Positions 43,637 through 52,794 of a DNA stretch of 64,000 nucleotides are shown in pieces. The translations under genes and the position numbers were made by a program. Location: assembly GCF_015476235.1 (NCBI RefSeq), contig NZ_CP064338.1, positions 3,534,001 to 3,598,000 of the forward strand, read 5' to 3'. The notes under the pieces are model-generated. The model did no database searches, was not told the origin of the DNA, and saw nothing but the letters and a program-made list of their open reading frames with translations. This DNA comes from Caldimonas thermodepolymerans. Its GTDB lineage: Bacteria > Pseudomonadota > Gammaproteobacteria > Burkholderiales > Burkholderiaceae_C. Positions within the stretch are counted from its first letter, which is position 1. Each line of letters opens with the position of its first letter.

Positions 43637-44152
43637 ATGACGCCCTGGGCACCACCTTTCCCGCATCCCATGGAGCACCTTCCCTCCCACCAACTGACCA
43701 TGACCGTGCTGATGACGCCGGACATGGCCAACTTCTCGGGCAACGTCCACGGCGGCACCATCCTCAAGCTGCTGGACCAGGTGGCCTATGCCTGCGCAAG
43801 CCGCTATGCGGGGCGTTACGTGGTGACGCTGTCGGTGGACCAGGTGATGTTCCGCCAGCCGATCCATGTCGGCGAGCTGGTGACGTTCCTGGCCAGCGTC
43901 AACTACACCGGCACCTCGTCGATGGAGGTGGGCATCAAGGTGGTGGCCGAGAACATCCGCACGCAGGTGGTGCGGCACGCCAACAGCTGCTTCTTCACGA
44001 TGGTGGCGGTCGACGACGCCGGCAAGCCGGTGGCGGTGCCGCCGCTGCAGCCGCGGACGCCCGACGAGAAGCGCCGCTTCGAGGCGGCCAAGGTGCGCCG
44101 CCAGCTGCGGCAGGAACTGGAACAGCGCTACAAGGAGATGCGCGGCAGCTGA
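43637..44152 (+). CDS. Acyl-CoA thioesterase, hotdog fold (YciA/BACH type)
   Basis: 171 residues (160 if the second ATG is used). TMTVLMTPDMANFSGNVHGGTILKLLDQ is cut here to its key parts: the NVHGG active-site turn and LLDQ helix of the YciA/BACH family, followed by VTLSVDQVMFRQPIHVGELV. The C-terminal 35 residues are a charged helix. These hexameric enzymes hydrolyse acyl-CoA to free acid and CoA. The true start lies at one of two ATGs; neither has a good ribosome site. Confidence 0.88.
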   Translation: MTPWAPPFPHPMEHLPSHQLTMTVLMTPDMANFSGNVHGGTILKLLDQVAYACASRYAGRYVVTLSVDQVMFRQPIHVGELVTFLASVNYTGTSSMEVGIKVVAENIRTQVVRHANSCFFTMVAVDDAGKPVAVPPLQPRTPDEKRRFEAAKVRRQLRQELEQRYKEMRGS

Positions 44153-44177
44153 AGCCGCGCGCATCGAGGAGCCCGAC

Positions 44178-44546
44178 ATGGCAATCAGCTGGATCACCGC
44201 ATTCAAGGTCATCCCCTGGGGCGACGTGATCGAGGCCACCCCGGCCATCGTGCGCGGAGCCAAGCAGCTGTGGAGCAAGGTGCGCAGCGAGCCGCCTGCA
44301 CCGCCTGCCGAGGCGATCGCCGACGGCACGCCCGAGCAGCGCCTGGCGGCGCTGGAAGCGCGCGTGCAGCATCTGTCCGACGAGCTGCACGCCTCGTCGG
44401 AGCTGATCGAGCAGCTGGCGCAGCACAACGCGCGGCTGGTCGATGCGGTGCAGACGCTGCGCGTGCGCACCTGGGTGCTGGCCGCGCTGGTGGTCGTGCT
44501 CGGCCTGGGGCTGGTGGCGCTGGCCGTCGTGCGCGCGGGCGGGTGA
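44178..44546 (+). CDS. Coiled-coil, tail-anchored membrane protein of unknown function
   Basis: 122 residues. An amphipathic N-terminus, a coiled coil at about 53-92 (LAALEARVQHLSDELHASS), and a single hydrophobic helix at the C-terminus (VLAALVVVLGLGLVALAVV) suggest a tail-anchored protein facing the cytoplasm. GAGGAGC precedes the ATG. It lies 27 bases before radA and may share its transcript. No family is recognised. Confidence 0.75.
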   Translation: MAISWITAFKVIPWGDVIEATPAIVRGAKQLWSKVRSEPPAPPAEAIADGTPEQRLAALEARVQHLSDELHASSELIEQLAQHNARLVDAVQTLRVRTWVLAALVVVLGLGLVALAVVRAGG

Positions 44547-44573
44547 GACGCGCCGCCCGGTGACAATCGCGCC

Positions 44574-45932
44574 ATGGCCAAGGAAAAGACCGTCTACACC
44601 TGCACCGAATGCGGCGGCACCAGCCCCAAGTGGCTGGGCAAGTGCCCGCACTGCAACGCCTGGAACACGCTGGAGGAAACCGTCGCCGAAAGCGCCGCGA
44701 AGCACCGCTTCCAGGCGCTGGCCAAGTCGGCCCCGGTGACGACGCTGTCGGAGATCGAGGCGGTCGACGTCGCGCGCACGCCCACCGGCATCGACGAGCT
44801 GGACCGCGTGCTGGGCGGCGGCATCGTCGCCGGCGGCGTGGTGCTGATCGGCGGCGACCCGGGCATCGGCAAGTCCACGCTGCTGCTGCAGGCGCTGGAT
44901 GCGCTGAGCCACCAGGTGCGCACGCTGTACGTCACCGGCGAGGAGTCCGGCGCGCAGGTGGCGCTGCGCGCGCGCCGGCTGGGGCTGGACGGCTCCAGGG
45001 TGCGCGTGCAGGCCGAGATCCAGCTGGAGAAGATCCTCGCCACCATCGAGGACGAGAAGCCCGCGGTCGCGGTGATCGACTCGATCCAGACCATCTATTC
45101 CGACCAGCTCACCTCCGCCCCCGGCTCGGTGGCGCAGGTGCGCGAGTGCTCGGCGCAGCTGACGCGCACGGCCAAGGCCACCGGCACGGCGATGGTGCTG
45201 GTGGGCCACGTGACCAAGGAAGGGTCGCTGGCCGGCCCGCGCGTGCTGGAGCACATCGTCGACACCGTGCTGTACTTCGAGGGCGACACCCACAGCGCCT
45301 TCCGCCTGGTGCGCGCGTTCAAGAACCGCTTCGGCGCGGTCAACGAGATCGGCGTGTTCGCGATGACCGAGCGCGGCCTCAAGGGCGTGGCCAACCCGAG
45401 CGCGATCTTCCTGTCCACGCACGGCGAGCCGGTGCCGGGCTCGTGCGTGCTGGTCACGCTGGAGGGCACACGCCCGATGCTGGTGGAAGTGCAGGCGCTG
45501 GTGGACAGCTCGCCCATCCCCGCGCCGCGGCGCCTGTCGGTGGGGCTGGAACAGAACCGGCTTGCGATGCTGCTGGCGGTGATGCACCGCCATGCCGGCA
45601 TCGCCTGCTACGACCAGGACGTGTTCGTCAATGCGGTGGGCGGCGTGCGCATCAGCGAGCCGGCCGCGGACCTGGCGGTGATGCTCGCGATCCAGAGCAG
45701 CCTGCGCGGCAAGCCACTGCCGCGCGGGTTCCTGACCTTCGGCGAGGTGGGCCTGGCCGGCGAGATCCGCCCCGCCCCGCGCGGCCAGGAGCGCCTGAAG
45801 GAAGCGGCCAAGCTGGGCTTCAGCGTCGCGGTGGTGCCCAAGGCCAACGCGCCCAGGCGACCGATCGAGGGGCTGACGATCCACGCGGTCGAGCGGGTCG
45901 AGCAGGCCATCGAGCTGGTGCGAGGGTTGTAA
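44574..45932 (+). CDS. radA: DNA repair ATPase RadA/Sms
   Basis: 452 residues. A four-Cys zinc finger (Cys10, 13, 24, 27) opens the protein; a RecA-like core follows with Walker A GDPGIGKST (about 94-102), Walker B AVIDSIQT and the RadA-specific KNRFG motif near residue 250; the C-terminal third is a Lon-like domain (GGVRISEPAADLAVMLAI). RadA promotes branch migration of recombination intermediates. Length and motif order are complete. Confidence 0.96.
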   Translation: MAKEKTVYTCTECGGTSPKWLGKCPHCNAWNTLEETVAESAAKHRFQALAKSAPVTTLSEIEAVDVARTPTGIDELDRVLGGGIVAGGVVLIGGDPGIGKSTLLLQALDALSHQVRTLYVTGEESGAQVALRARRLGLDGSRVRVQAEIQLEKILATIEDEKPAVAVIDSIQTIYSDQLTSAPGSVAQVRECSAQLTRTAKATGTAMVLVGHVTKEGSLAGPRVLEHIVDTVLYFEGDTHSAFRLVRAFKNRFGAVNEIGVFAMTERGLKGVANPSAIFLSTHGEPVPGSCVLVTLEGTRPMLVEVQALVDSSPIPAPRRLSVGLEQNRLAMLLAVMHRHAGIACYDQDVFVNAVGGVRISEPAADLAVMLAIQSSLRGKPLPRGFLTFGEVGLAGEIRPAPRGQERLKEAAKLGFSVAVVPKANAPRRPIEGLTIHAVERVEQAIELVRGL

Positions 45933-46044
45933 CCGAGACACCGGGCAAAGTCTCACCGCGATACTGCGGCATTGCGCACGGCCATGCGGCCGGCGCACGG
46001 CTTGCGCTTTAGGATGCGCTCCTTTTTCCGCGAAGGAGACGCCG

Positions 46045-47562
46045 ATGCAACTCATCCTCTCTGCGGGTGTGATCCTGGTGGTGGTGCTGTGGGGCCTGGT
46101 GGCCCCGCAATCGCTGGCCCAGGCCTTCACGATGGCGCTCGACGCCGTGACCCGCAACTTCGGCTGGTTCTACCTGTGGGTGGTGCTGGGCCTGGTGCTG
46201 ATGGCACTGCTGCTGGCCTTCAGCCGCTACGGCGACCTCAAGCTCGGCGGCGAGGACGACGAGCCCGAGTTCTCGCTCGGGGCGTGGTTCGCGATGCTGT
46301 TTGCCGCCGGCATGGGCATCGGCCTGGTGTTCTGGGGCGTGGCCGAGCCGATCTCGCACTACACCAGCCCGCCGCCCAGCGTGGCGCCGCACACGCCCGA
46401 GGCCGCCAACGCCGCGATGCGCTACACCTTCTTCCACTGGGGCCTGCACCCGTGGGCGGTGTACAGCGTCGTGGGCCTGGCGCTGGCCTTCTTCCAGTTC
46501 CGCCGCAACAAGCCGGCGCTGATCAGCGCCGCCACCGACTCGCTGCCCTGGCATGCAGTGCAGCGCCTGTCACCGCTGTTCAACGTGCTGGCCATCGTGG
46601 CAACGGCCTTCGGGGTGGCCGCTTCGCTGGGCATCGGCTCACTGCAGATCAACAGCGGCCTGCACAAGGTGTTCGGCGTGCCGGTGGGCATCGGCTGGCA
46701 GCTGCTGATCATCGCGGTGACCACGGTGGCCTTCCTGACCTCGGCCATCAGCGGGGTCGAGCGCGGCATCAAGTGGCTGTCCAGCGCGAACCTGGTGCTG
46801 GCCGCCGGGCTGGCGCTGCTGGTCACCCTGGTCGGGCCGACGGTGACCATCATCGACACCTTCACCAGCACGCTGGGCGCCTACATCAGCGAGTTCGTGC
46901 GCATGAGCCTGCGCATGACGCCGTTCCGCGACAGCACCTGGGTGGGCAGCTGGACCATCTTCTACTGGGCCTGGTGGGTGTCGTGGTCCCCGTTCGTGGG
47001 CCTGTTCATCGCGCGCGTCTCGCGCGGGCGCACGATCCGCGAGTTCGTCGTCGGCACCGTGCTGGCGCCCACGCTGGCCGGCTTCCTGTGGTTCGCGGTG
47101 TTCGGCGGCACGGCGCTGCAGCTGGAGATCTTCCAGGGCGTGCCGCTGTCGGAGGCGGTCTCGGCCGACGTGTCCACCGCGATGTTCGCGATGTTCGACG
47201 CGCTGCCGCTGGGCCTGCTGATGTCGGTGGTCGCGACGGTGCTGGTGGTGGTGTTCTTCGTCACCTCGGGCGACTCGGCCACGCTGGTGCTCGGCATGAT
47301 GAGCAGCGGCGGCAACCCCGACCCCGGCATGCGGGTGAAGCTGGTCTGGGGCCTGCTGATCGCGGGCATCGCGGCCAGCCTGCTGCTGACCGGCGGCGTG
47401 CAGGCCGTGCAGACCGCCACCATCGTGTTCGCGCTGCCGTTCGCGCTGGTCATCGTGCTGATGGCGCTGGCGCTGTGGCTCGGCGTGCGGCACGACTGGC
47501 GCGAGGAGCAGCGGCGCGAGCGCGAGCTGCGCCGGCGCATGCGCGAGATGGTCTCGCGCTGA
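46045..47562 (+). CDS. BCCT family transporter (betaine/choline/carnitine type)
   Basis: 505 residues with twelve helices. The GMGIGLVFWGVAEP signature in helix 3 region and the aromatic box of helix 8, FYWAWWVSWSPFVGLF, are both present, followed by ARVSRGRTIREFV. The Met in GMGIG rather than Gly-rich GIGIG suggests sodium-coupled betaine-like substrates, but this is inference. The charged C-terminal tail (EEQRRERELRRRMREM) is a possible osmosensing region as in BetP. GAAGGAG precedes the ATG. Confidence 0.9.
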   Translation: MQLILSAGVILVVVLWGLVAPQSLAQAFTMALDAVTRNFGWFYLWVVLGLVLMALLLAFSRYGDLKLGGEDDEPEFSLGAWFAMLFAAGMGIGLVFWGVAEPISHYTSPPPSVAPHTPEAANAAMRYTFFHWGLHPWAVYSVVGLALAFFQFRRNKPALISAATDSLPWHAVQRLSPLFNVLAIVATAFGVAASLGIGSLQINSGLHKVFGVPVGIGWQLLIIAVTTVAFLTSAISGVERGIKWLSSANLVLAAGLALLVTLVGPTVTIIDTFTSTLGAYISEFVRMSLRMTPFRDSTWVGSWTIFYWAWWVSWSPFVGLFIARVSRGRTIREFVVGTVLAPTLAGFLWFAVFGGTALQLEIFQGVPLSEAVSADVSTAMFAMFDALPLGLLMSVVATVLVVVFFVTSGDSATLVLGMMSSGGNPDPGMRVKLVWGLLIAGIAASLLLTGGVQAVQTATIVFALPFALVIVLMALALWLGVRHDWREEQRRERELRRRMREMVSR

Positions 47563-47625
47563 GGGGTGCACGGTGGGGGGCTTTCGTGGTGCAATGAGGC
47601 CCCGCCCGCCTGCTCCGCAACGACG

Positions 47626-47952
47626 ATGAGCCAGCCCGCGCGCACGCCCGAGCCGCCCTACTATGCGGTCATCTTCACCAGCCTGCGCACGCCGGGCGAC
47701 CACGGCTACGCCGGGATGGCCGAGCGCATGGTGGAGCTCGCCGCGCAGCAGCCGGGCTTCCTTGGTGTGGAAAGCGCCCGCGGTACCGACGGCCTGGGCA
47801 TCACGGTGTCGTACTGGCGCTCGCTGGAGGACATCGCCGCCTGGAAGGCGCACGCCGAGCACCGCGAGGCGCAGCGGCTGGGCCACCAGCAGTGGTACAG
47901 CGCCTTCGAGCTGCGCATCGCCAAGGTGGAACGCGCCCGCAGCAAGCGCTGA
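47626..47952 (+). CDS. Antibiotic-biosynthesis-monooxygenase (ABM) domain protein
   Basis: 108 residues forming a single ferredoxin-like ABM domain: YYAVIFTSLRTPGDHGYAGM, FLGVESARG, GITVSYWRSLEDIAAWKAH and HREAQRLGHQQWY. The VSYW-SLEDIAAWK and AQRLG blocks are common to stress-related dimeric ABM proteins whose activity, if any, is unknown. The ATG is chosen 60 bases inside a longer open frame because the domain starts at once. Confidence 0.85.
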   Translation: MSQPARTPEPPYYAVIFTSLRTPGDHGYAGMAERMVELAAQQPGFLGVESARGTDGLGITVSYWRSLEDIAAWKAHAEHREAQRLGHQQWYSAFELRIAKVERARSKR

Positions 47953-48018
47953 CCGGGCTGGCCGGCAGCCGCCCGCGCCGGTAAAGTGGGCGGGTCGACC
48001 CGCTGCCTGCGAGCTGCC

Positions 48019-48789
48019 ATGCGACTGGCCCTGATCTCCGACATCCACGGCAACCTGCCCGCGCTCGACGCCGTGCTGGCCGACATCGTCGCCACGGGCG
48101 TCGACGCGATCGTCAACCTGGGCGACATCCTGTCCGGCCCGCTGTGGCCGGCCGAGACGGCCGAGACGGCCGAACGCCTGATGCCGCTGCGGCTGCCCAC
48201 GGTGCGCGGCAACCACGAACGCCAGCTGCTGCAACCGCTGGAGCAGCTGGGCCGCACCGACCGCCACACGGTCGAGCGCCTGCAGCCCGGGCACCTGGCC
48301 TGGATCGCCGCGCTGCCCGCGACGCTGCGCTGCGCCGAAGACGCGGTGCTGTGCTGCCACGGCACGCCGGGCAGCGACCTCACCTACGGCATGGAATCCC
48401 TGGAGCCCGCGCGCCAGCCCGGCGGGCGGGCCGCGGTGCGCGCCGCCACCGAGGAGGAGGTGCGCACCCGCATGGGCGACGTGGCCGCGCAGGTGATCGT
48501 CTGCGGGCACAGCCACGTGCCGCGCGTGATGCAGCTGGCCGACGGGCGCCTGGTGGTGAACCCCGGCAGCGTCGGGCTGCAGGCCTACGACGACGACCAC
48601 GGCCAGCCACACCGCATCGAGACCGGCGCCCCGCATGCCCGCTATGCGGTGATCGAACGCGAGATGGCCGGCTGGTCGGTGCAGCTGCGCGCCGTGGCCT
48701 ACGACTGGGAGGCCGCCGCGCGGCAGGCCGAGGCCCACGGCCGCCCCGACTGGGCGGTCGCCCTGCGCACCGGGCGCATGGCCCGCTGA
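48019..48789 (+). CDS. Metallophosphoesterase (YfcE/MJ0936-like)
   Basis: 256 residues with the complete calcineurin-like metal site: LISDIHGNLPAL, NLGDILSG, RGNHER, CHGTP and CGHSHVP. Together these coordinate two metals for phosphodiesterase or phosphatase action. The sequence order fits the small YfcE/MJ0936 class of cytoplasmic phosphodiesterases. The natural substrate is unknown. Confidence 0.88.
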   Translation: MRLALISDIHGNLPALDAVLADIVATGVDAIVNLGDILSGPLWPAETAETAERLMPLRLPTVRGNHERQLLQPLEQLGRTDRHTVERLQPGHLAWIAALPATLRCAEDAVLCCHGTPGSDLTYGMESLEPARQPGGRAAVRAATEEEVRTRMGDVAAQVIVCGHSHVPRVMQLADGRLVVNPGSVGLQAYDDDHGQPHRIETGAPHARYAVIEREMAGWSVQLRAVAYDWEAAARQAEAHGRPDWAVALRTGRMAR

Positions 48790-48845
48790 GCGCGTTGCGG
48801 GCATCCACATCGCGGCCGGGCGCCAACCTCACTACCATCGCGGGC

Positions 48846-49262
48846 ATGAATCCGGTGATCGGCTGGGCGCTGGCCATTGCAGCGCTGGTGGTGGGTTGGG
48901 TCGGCTACGGCTGGCAGGGTGTGGTGTTCGCGTTCACGTTCATCGTGTTCTGGCTGCTGCTGCAGTTCAACAAGGCGGTGCGCGTGATGCGCAGTGCGGG
49001 CCACGCGCCGGTCGGCTACATCGGCAGCGCGGTGATGCTCAATGCCCGGCTGAAGCCCGGCATGAGCATGATGGAGATCGTGACGATGACGCGCAGCCTG
49101 GGCCAGAAGCTCGGCGATGCCCCCGAGCAGTATCGCTGGACCGACCCGGGCGGCTCGCACGTGACGGTCGAGATGCGCCGCGGCAAGGTCGCGCGCTGGT
49201 CGCTGTGGCGCCCGCCGCAGGCGGACGACGACACGCCGGCCCCGGACGCGTCGGCGTCCTAG
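48846..49262 (+). CDS. Small membrane protein of unknown function
   Basis: 138 residues: two closely spaced transmembrane helices (about 5-40), then a soluble part with GYIGSAVMLNARLKPGMSMM and WTDPGGSHVTVEMRRGKVARW, which looks like a small beta-rich domain. No named family is recognised. It ends four bases inside the 3' end of the convergent DUF488 gene. Confidence 0.7.
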   Translation: MNPVIGWALAIAALVVGWVGYGWQGVVFAFTFIVFWLLLQFNKAVRVMRSAGHAPVGYIGSAVMLNARLKPGMSMMEIVTMTRSLGQKLGDAPEQYRWTDPGGSHVTVEMRRGKVARWSLWRPPQADDDTPAPDASAS

Positions 49263-49654
49263 GCGAACTGCGCGCCGCGCTCGGCCAGCAGCGCGCGCAG
49301 GATCGAGCGGTGGCAGCGCGATTCGTCCTCGCAGTAGCAGCCCACCGAGAAGTTGGTCTGGTGCGACAGCGCCGCCAGCAGGTCCAGCGTGCGGCTGGGG
49401 TCCGGCGCGGCCAGCTCGGCGCGGAAGCGCTTCTCGAACGCCTGCCAGGCGCGCGCGTCGCCCGAGCGCTGCGCCTCCTGCGCCAGCTTCATCGTCTCGA
49501 CGCTGGGCGCCAGGTTGGGATACCAGAGGTCGTACCAGTCCTGCGCGGCGTACTCGCTCTTGGGCACCCCGCGCGGCGGCCGGCGCACGGTGCCCAGCCG
49601 CAATCCTTCGTCGGGCGCGCGCGGCGTGCCCAGCCTGACCACTCTCACAGCCAT
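49259..49654 (-). CDS. DUF488 family protein (YeaO-like)
   Basis: 131 residues. YAAQDWYDLWYPNLAPSVETM and the C-terminal CYCEDESRCHRSILRALL block with clustered Cys/His are typical of DUF488, a family of unknown function whose conserved residues suggest metal or nucleotide binding. Its 3' end overlaps that of the convergent membrane-protein gene. Confidence 0.85.
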   Translation of the reverse strand: MAVRVVRLGTPRAPDEGLRLGTVRRPPRGVPKSEYAAQDWYDLWYPNLAPSVETMKLAQEAQRSGDARAWQAFEKRFRAELAAPDPSRTLDLLAALSHQTNFSVGCYCEDESRCHRSILRALLAERGAQFA

Positions 49655-49716
49655 CGGCGTCTCCTCGCCATCGCGGACGAGACGCGAGCTTAACGGCTGC
49701 CCGGCCGCAGCGCTGC

Positions 49717-50646
49717 TCAGGCGAGCGCCGGCACCGGTCCCGGCAGCGCCGCGGGCGGAGGCGCGTCGAAGGCCTCGGCGAAGCGCTCCATCAGCCGCCG
49801 CACGCGCAGCGGCTGGCGCCGCGAGCAGTAGGCCAGGTGCACCCCGACCGGCGCCGGCCCCCAGGCGCCCAGCACCTGCTGCAGCTCACCCTGCTGCAGC
49901 GCCGGCTCCGCAAGCGCCGCCGGAAGCAGCGCCAGCCCCGAGCCGTGGCGGGCGGCAGCCAGCAGCGCATGGGTGTCGCTGGCCTGCAGGGTCGCGGGCA
50001 CGTCGATCTCGATCGCCTGCTGCGTGACCGGGTGGCTGAAGCGCCAGGCGCGGCTGCGTCCGCGCACGCCGTGCACCAGGCAGGCGTGCTGCGCGAGGTC
50101 CGACGGCTGGCGCGGCAGGCCGCGGCTGCGCAGGTAGTGCGGCGCGCCGTAGACGCCGAAGCGCACCTCGCCGGCGCGGCGCGCGATCAGGCTGCCCGGC
50201 AGCTCGTCGGCCACGCGCACCGCAAGGTCGATCGATTGCGCCACCAAATCCAGCGGCTCGTCGGTCAGCAGCAGCTCGACCTGCACCCGGGGATGCTCGG
50301 CCATGAAGCCCGACAGCACGGGCGCGAGCGGCAGCACGCCGAAGTAGCTCGGCGCGGTGAGCCGGATCGCCCCCGCCATGTCCGAGGCGCTCTGGCTGCT
50401 GGCCGCGGTCAGTTCGGCGTAGCTGTCGAGCAGCCGGCGGGCGCGTTCGAGCACGTCCAGTCCTTCGGCCGTCAGCGCGACGCGGCGCGTCGTGCGCTGC
50501 ATCAGGCGCACCCCCAGCACGGCCTCGAGCTCGCGCACCGAGCGCGAGACCACCGGGTTCGACAGGTTCAACGCTTCGGCCGCCTTCACGAAACTGCGCT
50601 TGTCGGCCACCGTCTTGAAGATCTCGAGGGCTTTGAGTCGGTCCAT
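49717..50646 (-). CDS. LysR-type transcriptional regulator
   Basis: 309 residues. The helix-turn-helix region reads FKTVADKRSFVKAAEALNLS through RLMQRTTRRVALT, followed by a typical effector-binding domain (GAIRLTAPSYFGVLPLAPVL). It belongs to the same CrgA-like subgroup as the regulator at 19.9 kb. No divergent target is adjacent; the neighbour upstream is an AraC-type gene on the same strand, so its target is unknown. Confidence 0.9.
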   Translation of the reverse strand: MDRLKALEIFKTVADKRSFVKAAEALNLSNPVVSRSVRELEAVLGVRLMQRTTRRVALTAEGLDVLERARRLLDSYAELTAASSQSASDMAGAIRLTAPSYFGVLPLAPVLSGFMAEHPRVQVELLLTDEPLDLVAQSIDLAVRVADELPGSLIARRAGEVRFGVYGAPHYLRSRGLPRQPSDLAQHACLVHGVRGRSRAWRFSHPVTQQAIEIDVPATLQASDTHALLAAARHGSGLALLPAALAEPALQQGELQQVLGAWGPAPVGVHLAYCSRRQPLRVRRLMERFAEAFDAPPPAALPGPVPALA

Positions 50647-50767
50647 GGCACAAGTGTGGGCCGCGCGTGCTGCACCGCGGTAGCGCGTTCCTGCGCACTT
50701 CATGCGCGATCCTGCAAGCACGCGAAAGCGGGAAGAAACAGGAAAGAAGAAGGCGCGCGCGCGGCGC

Positions 50768-51724
50768 TCAGGTGGGCAGGCCGGTCTGGCGCAGGTAGCG
50801 GATGTCGTGCGCCGGCGGACGGCCGAACAGGCGCACGTATTCACGGCTGAACTGCGAGGGACTTTCGTAGCCGACGCGGTGCGCGGCGGTGGCCGCCGAC
50901 ACGCCTTCGGCCAGCATCATGCGGCGCGCCGCCTGCAGGCGCAGCCGCTTCTGGTACTGCAGCGGGCTCATCGCGGTGACCGCCTTGAACTGATGGTGCA
51001 GCGAGGAAATGCTCATGTGCACGCTGCGCGCCATGTCCTCGATGCGCAGCGGCTCGCGGTAGTGCTCGTGCAGCCAGGCGATCGCGCGCGCGACGCGCTG
51101 GCTGCGGCTGTCGGGCGTGGCCATCTGCGCCAGCCGCCAGCCGTTCTCGGAGGTCAGCAGCCGGTAGAGGATCTCGCGGATCGCCAGCGGCGCCAGCGCC
51201 GGGATGTCCTGCGGCGTCTCCAGCAGCCGCACCAGGCGCAGCACCGCGTCGAGCAACGGCGTCGGCGTCACGCCGGTGAACACGCCCAGCGCGCAGTCCT
51301 CGTCGTCCTGCGGCGAGGGCAGCCGGCCGGCGTCGATCATGAGCGAGGCGATCTCGCGCGGGTCGAAGTTGAGCCGGAAGCTGAGGTAGGGCGCATCGGG
51401 CGCGGCGCCCAGCACCTGGCCGGTCAGCGGCAGCTGCTGCAGCGCGCAGAAATGGTGCCGGGTGTCGTATTCGGCCAGCTCGTCGCCCAGCCAGACACGC
51501 TTGCGGCCCTGCGCGATCAGGCACAGCGACGGCTCGCAGACATTGTGGATGGCGCGGATCTCCTGCGAGGAACGCGCCAGGTACATGCCAGGGATGGCCG
51601 TGGCGTGCAGCCCGTCCTCGGGCACCTGCCGTTCGATGCAGGCGGCCAGCTCGGCTCGGCGCAGCACGGCCTGCAGGGCGTCGTCGTCGGCGCCCTGGCG
51701 ATTCGGGAGCACGGATATCGACAT
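50768..51724 (-). CDS. AraC-type transcriptional regulator (AraC_N cupin type)
   Basis: 318 residues. An N-terminal AraC_N cupin-like sensor (about 20-180, with PSLCLIAQGRKRVWLGDE) precedes two helix-turn-helix motifs at the C-terminus (RIEDMARSVHMSISSLHHQF and VGYESPSQFSREYVRLFG). This class often controls short-chain dehydrogenases or aldehyde-responsive genes. It is divergent from the metallophosphoesterase at 51.9 kb, which may be coincidental. Confidence 0.92.
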   Translation of the reverse strand: MSISVLPNRQGADDDALQAVLRRAELAACIERQVPEDGLHATAIPGMYLARSSQEIRAIHNVCEPSLCLIAQGRKRVWLGDELAEYDTRHHFCALQQLPLTGQVLGAAPDAPYLSFRLNFDPREIASLMIDAGRLPSPQDDEDCALGVFTGVTPTPLLDAVLRLVRLLETPQDIPALAPLAIREILYRLLTSENGWRLAQMATPDSRSQRVARAIAWLHEHYREPLRIEDMARSVHMSISSLHHQFKAVTAMSPLQYQKRLRLQAARRMMLAEGVSAATAAHRVGYESPSQFSREYVRLFGRPPAHDIRYLRQTGLPT

Positions 51725-51891
51725 GCACGCAGCATAGGCCGCCGCGCGCGCCGCGCGCCATACCCCTGATGCCGGAATTGCAGGATCGGGCAAGAACGCC
51801 GCACTGGGCGGCAAGCCGCCGGCGCCGGTATGCTGCAAGGCGCGCCGCCCGCGATGCCGGCGGCGGACCCGGCCTGCCACCCGATTCCCCC

Positions 51892-52755
51892 ATGCGCCTG
51901 CAACTGCTGTCCGACCTGCACCTCGAGACCCAGCCCGACTTCGTCGCCCCGGTGGTCCCCGGCGCCGACCTGCTGGTCCTGGCCGGCGACGTCGGCTCCT
52001 ACCAGTCCGGCTCGCAGCTGGCGGAGGACGACTTCGGCCTGGGCCGCTTCTCGCCGCGCCGCGGCGCGCCCTGGAAGCGGGTGCTCTACGTGCCCGGCAA
52101 CCACGAGTACGACGGCCTGGAGTTCGACACCGCCCACGCCCGGCTGCGCGCGCTGTGCGAGGAGCTGGGCATCGTCTGGCTGGAGCGCGAGGTCCTCGAG
52201 CTGGAAGGCATCCGCTTCGTCGGCTGCACGCTGTGGACCGATTTCGACGCGCTGGCCGCCGGCGCGCCGGCGGCCGAGGCGCTGGCACAACGCGGCAAGG
52301 CGTTCCGCGCGGCGGACTACTACCTCAGCCGCAACACCACGCTGCGCGACGGGCGGCCGATGCTGGCCGCCGACCTGCGCGAGCTGGGGCTGGCCAGCCA
52401 GGCCTGGCTGGAGCAGGTCCTGCGCACGCCGCATGACGGCCCGACGGTAGTAATCACACACTTTGCCCCGTCGCTGCGCAGTGCCGACCCGCGCTACGGC
52501 GTCACGCCGGCCACGGCGGGCTTCTGCAACGCGCTGGACCACCTGCTGCCCCACGCCGACCTGTGGCTGCACGGGCACCTGCACTGCCGCAACGACTATG
52601 TCGTCGAGGGCGAGCACGACGGCCGCCACTGGCGTTGCCGGGTCGCGGCCAACCCGCTGGGCTATGCCCGCAAGGGCGAACAGGCGGCCTTCCGTGCCGA
52701 CTTCTTCATCGACCTGCCCAACGAGCTGCAGGCGCTGCGCGGTGCGCAAACGTAA
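51892..52755 (+). CDS. Metallophosphoesterase
   Basis: 287 residues. The metal ligands appear in order: LLSDLHLE, LAGDVGS, PGNHEYDG, ITHFAPS and HGHLHCRNDY. The spacing and the WTDFDAL segment resemble a family of cytoplasmic calcineurin-like phosphoesterases common in proteobacteria; the substrate is unknown. It is unrelated in detail to the phosphoesterase at 48 kb. Its stop overlaps a TAAAAT that may be the -10 of ilvE. Confidence 0.87.
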   Translation: MRLQLLSDLHLETQPDFVAPVVPGADLLVLAGDVGSYQSGSQLAEDDFGLGRFSPRRGAPWKRVLYVPGNHEYDGLEFDTAHARLRALCEELGIVWLEREVLELEGIRFVGCTLWTDFDALAAGAPAAEALAQRGKAFRAADYYLSRNTTLRDGRPMLAADLRELGLASQAWLEQVLRTPHDGPTVVITHFAPSLRSADPRYGVTPATAGFCNALDHLLPHADLWLHGHLHCRNDYVVEGEHDGRHWRCRVAANPLGYARKGEQAAFRADFFIDLPNELQALRGAQT

Positions 52756-52794
52756 AATCCTTGGTTTCTCGACCCCAAGACTGAGGAGTCCATC

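Noticed and set aside
48141-48180. Short repeated GCCGAGACG units.
   Set aside because: They encode Ala-Glu-Thr repeats inside the metallophosphoesterase gene and are too few to be a meaningful repeat element.
48144-48840. Long frame overlapping the metallophosphoesterase in another frame.
   Set aside because: Arg/Ala/Gly shadow composition; the overlapping gene has all metal-binding motifs.
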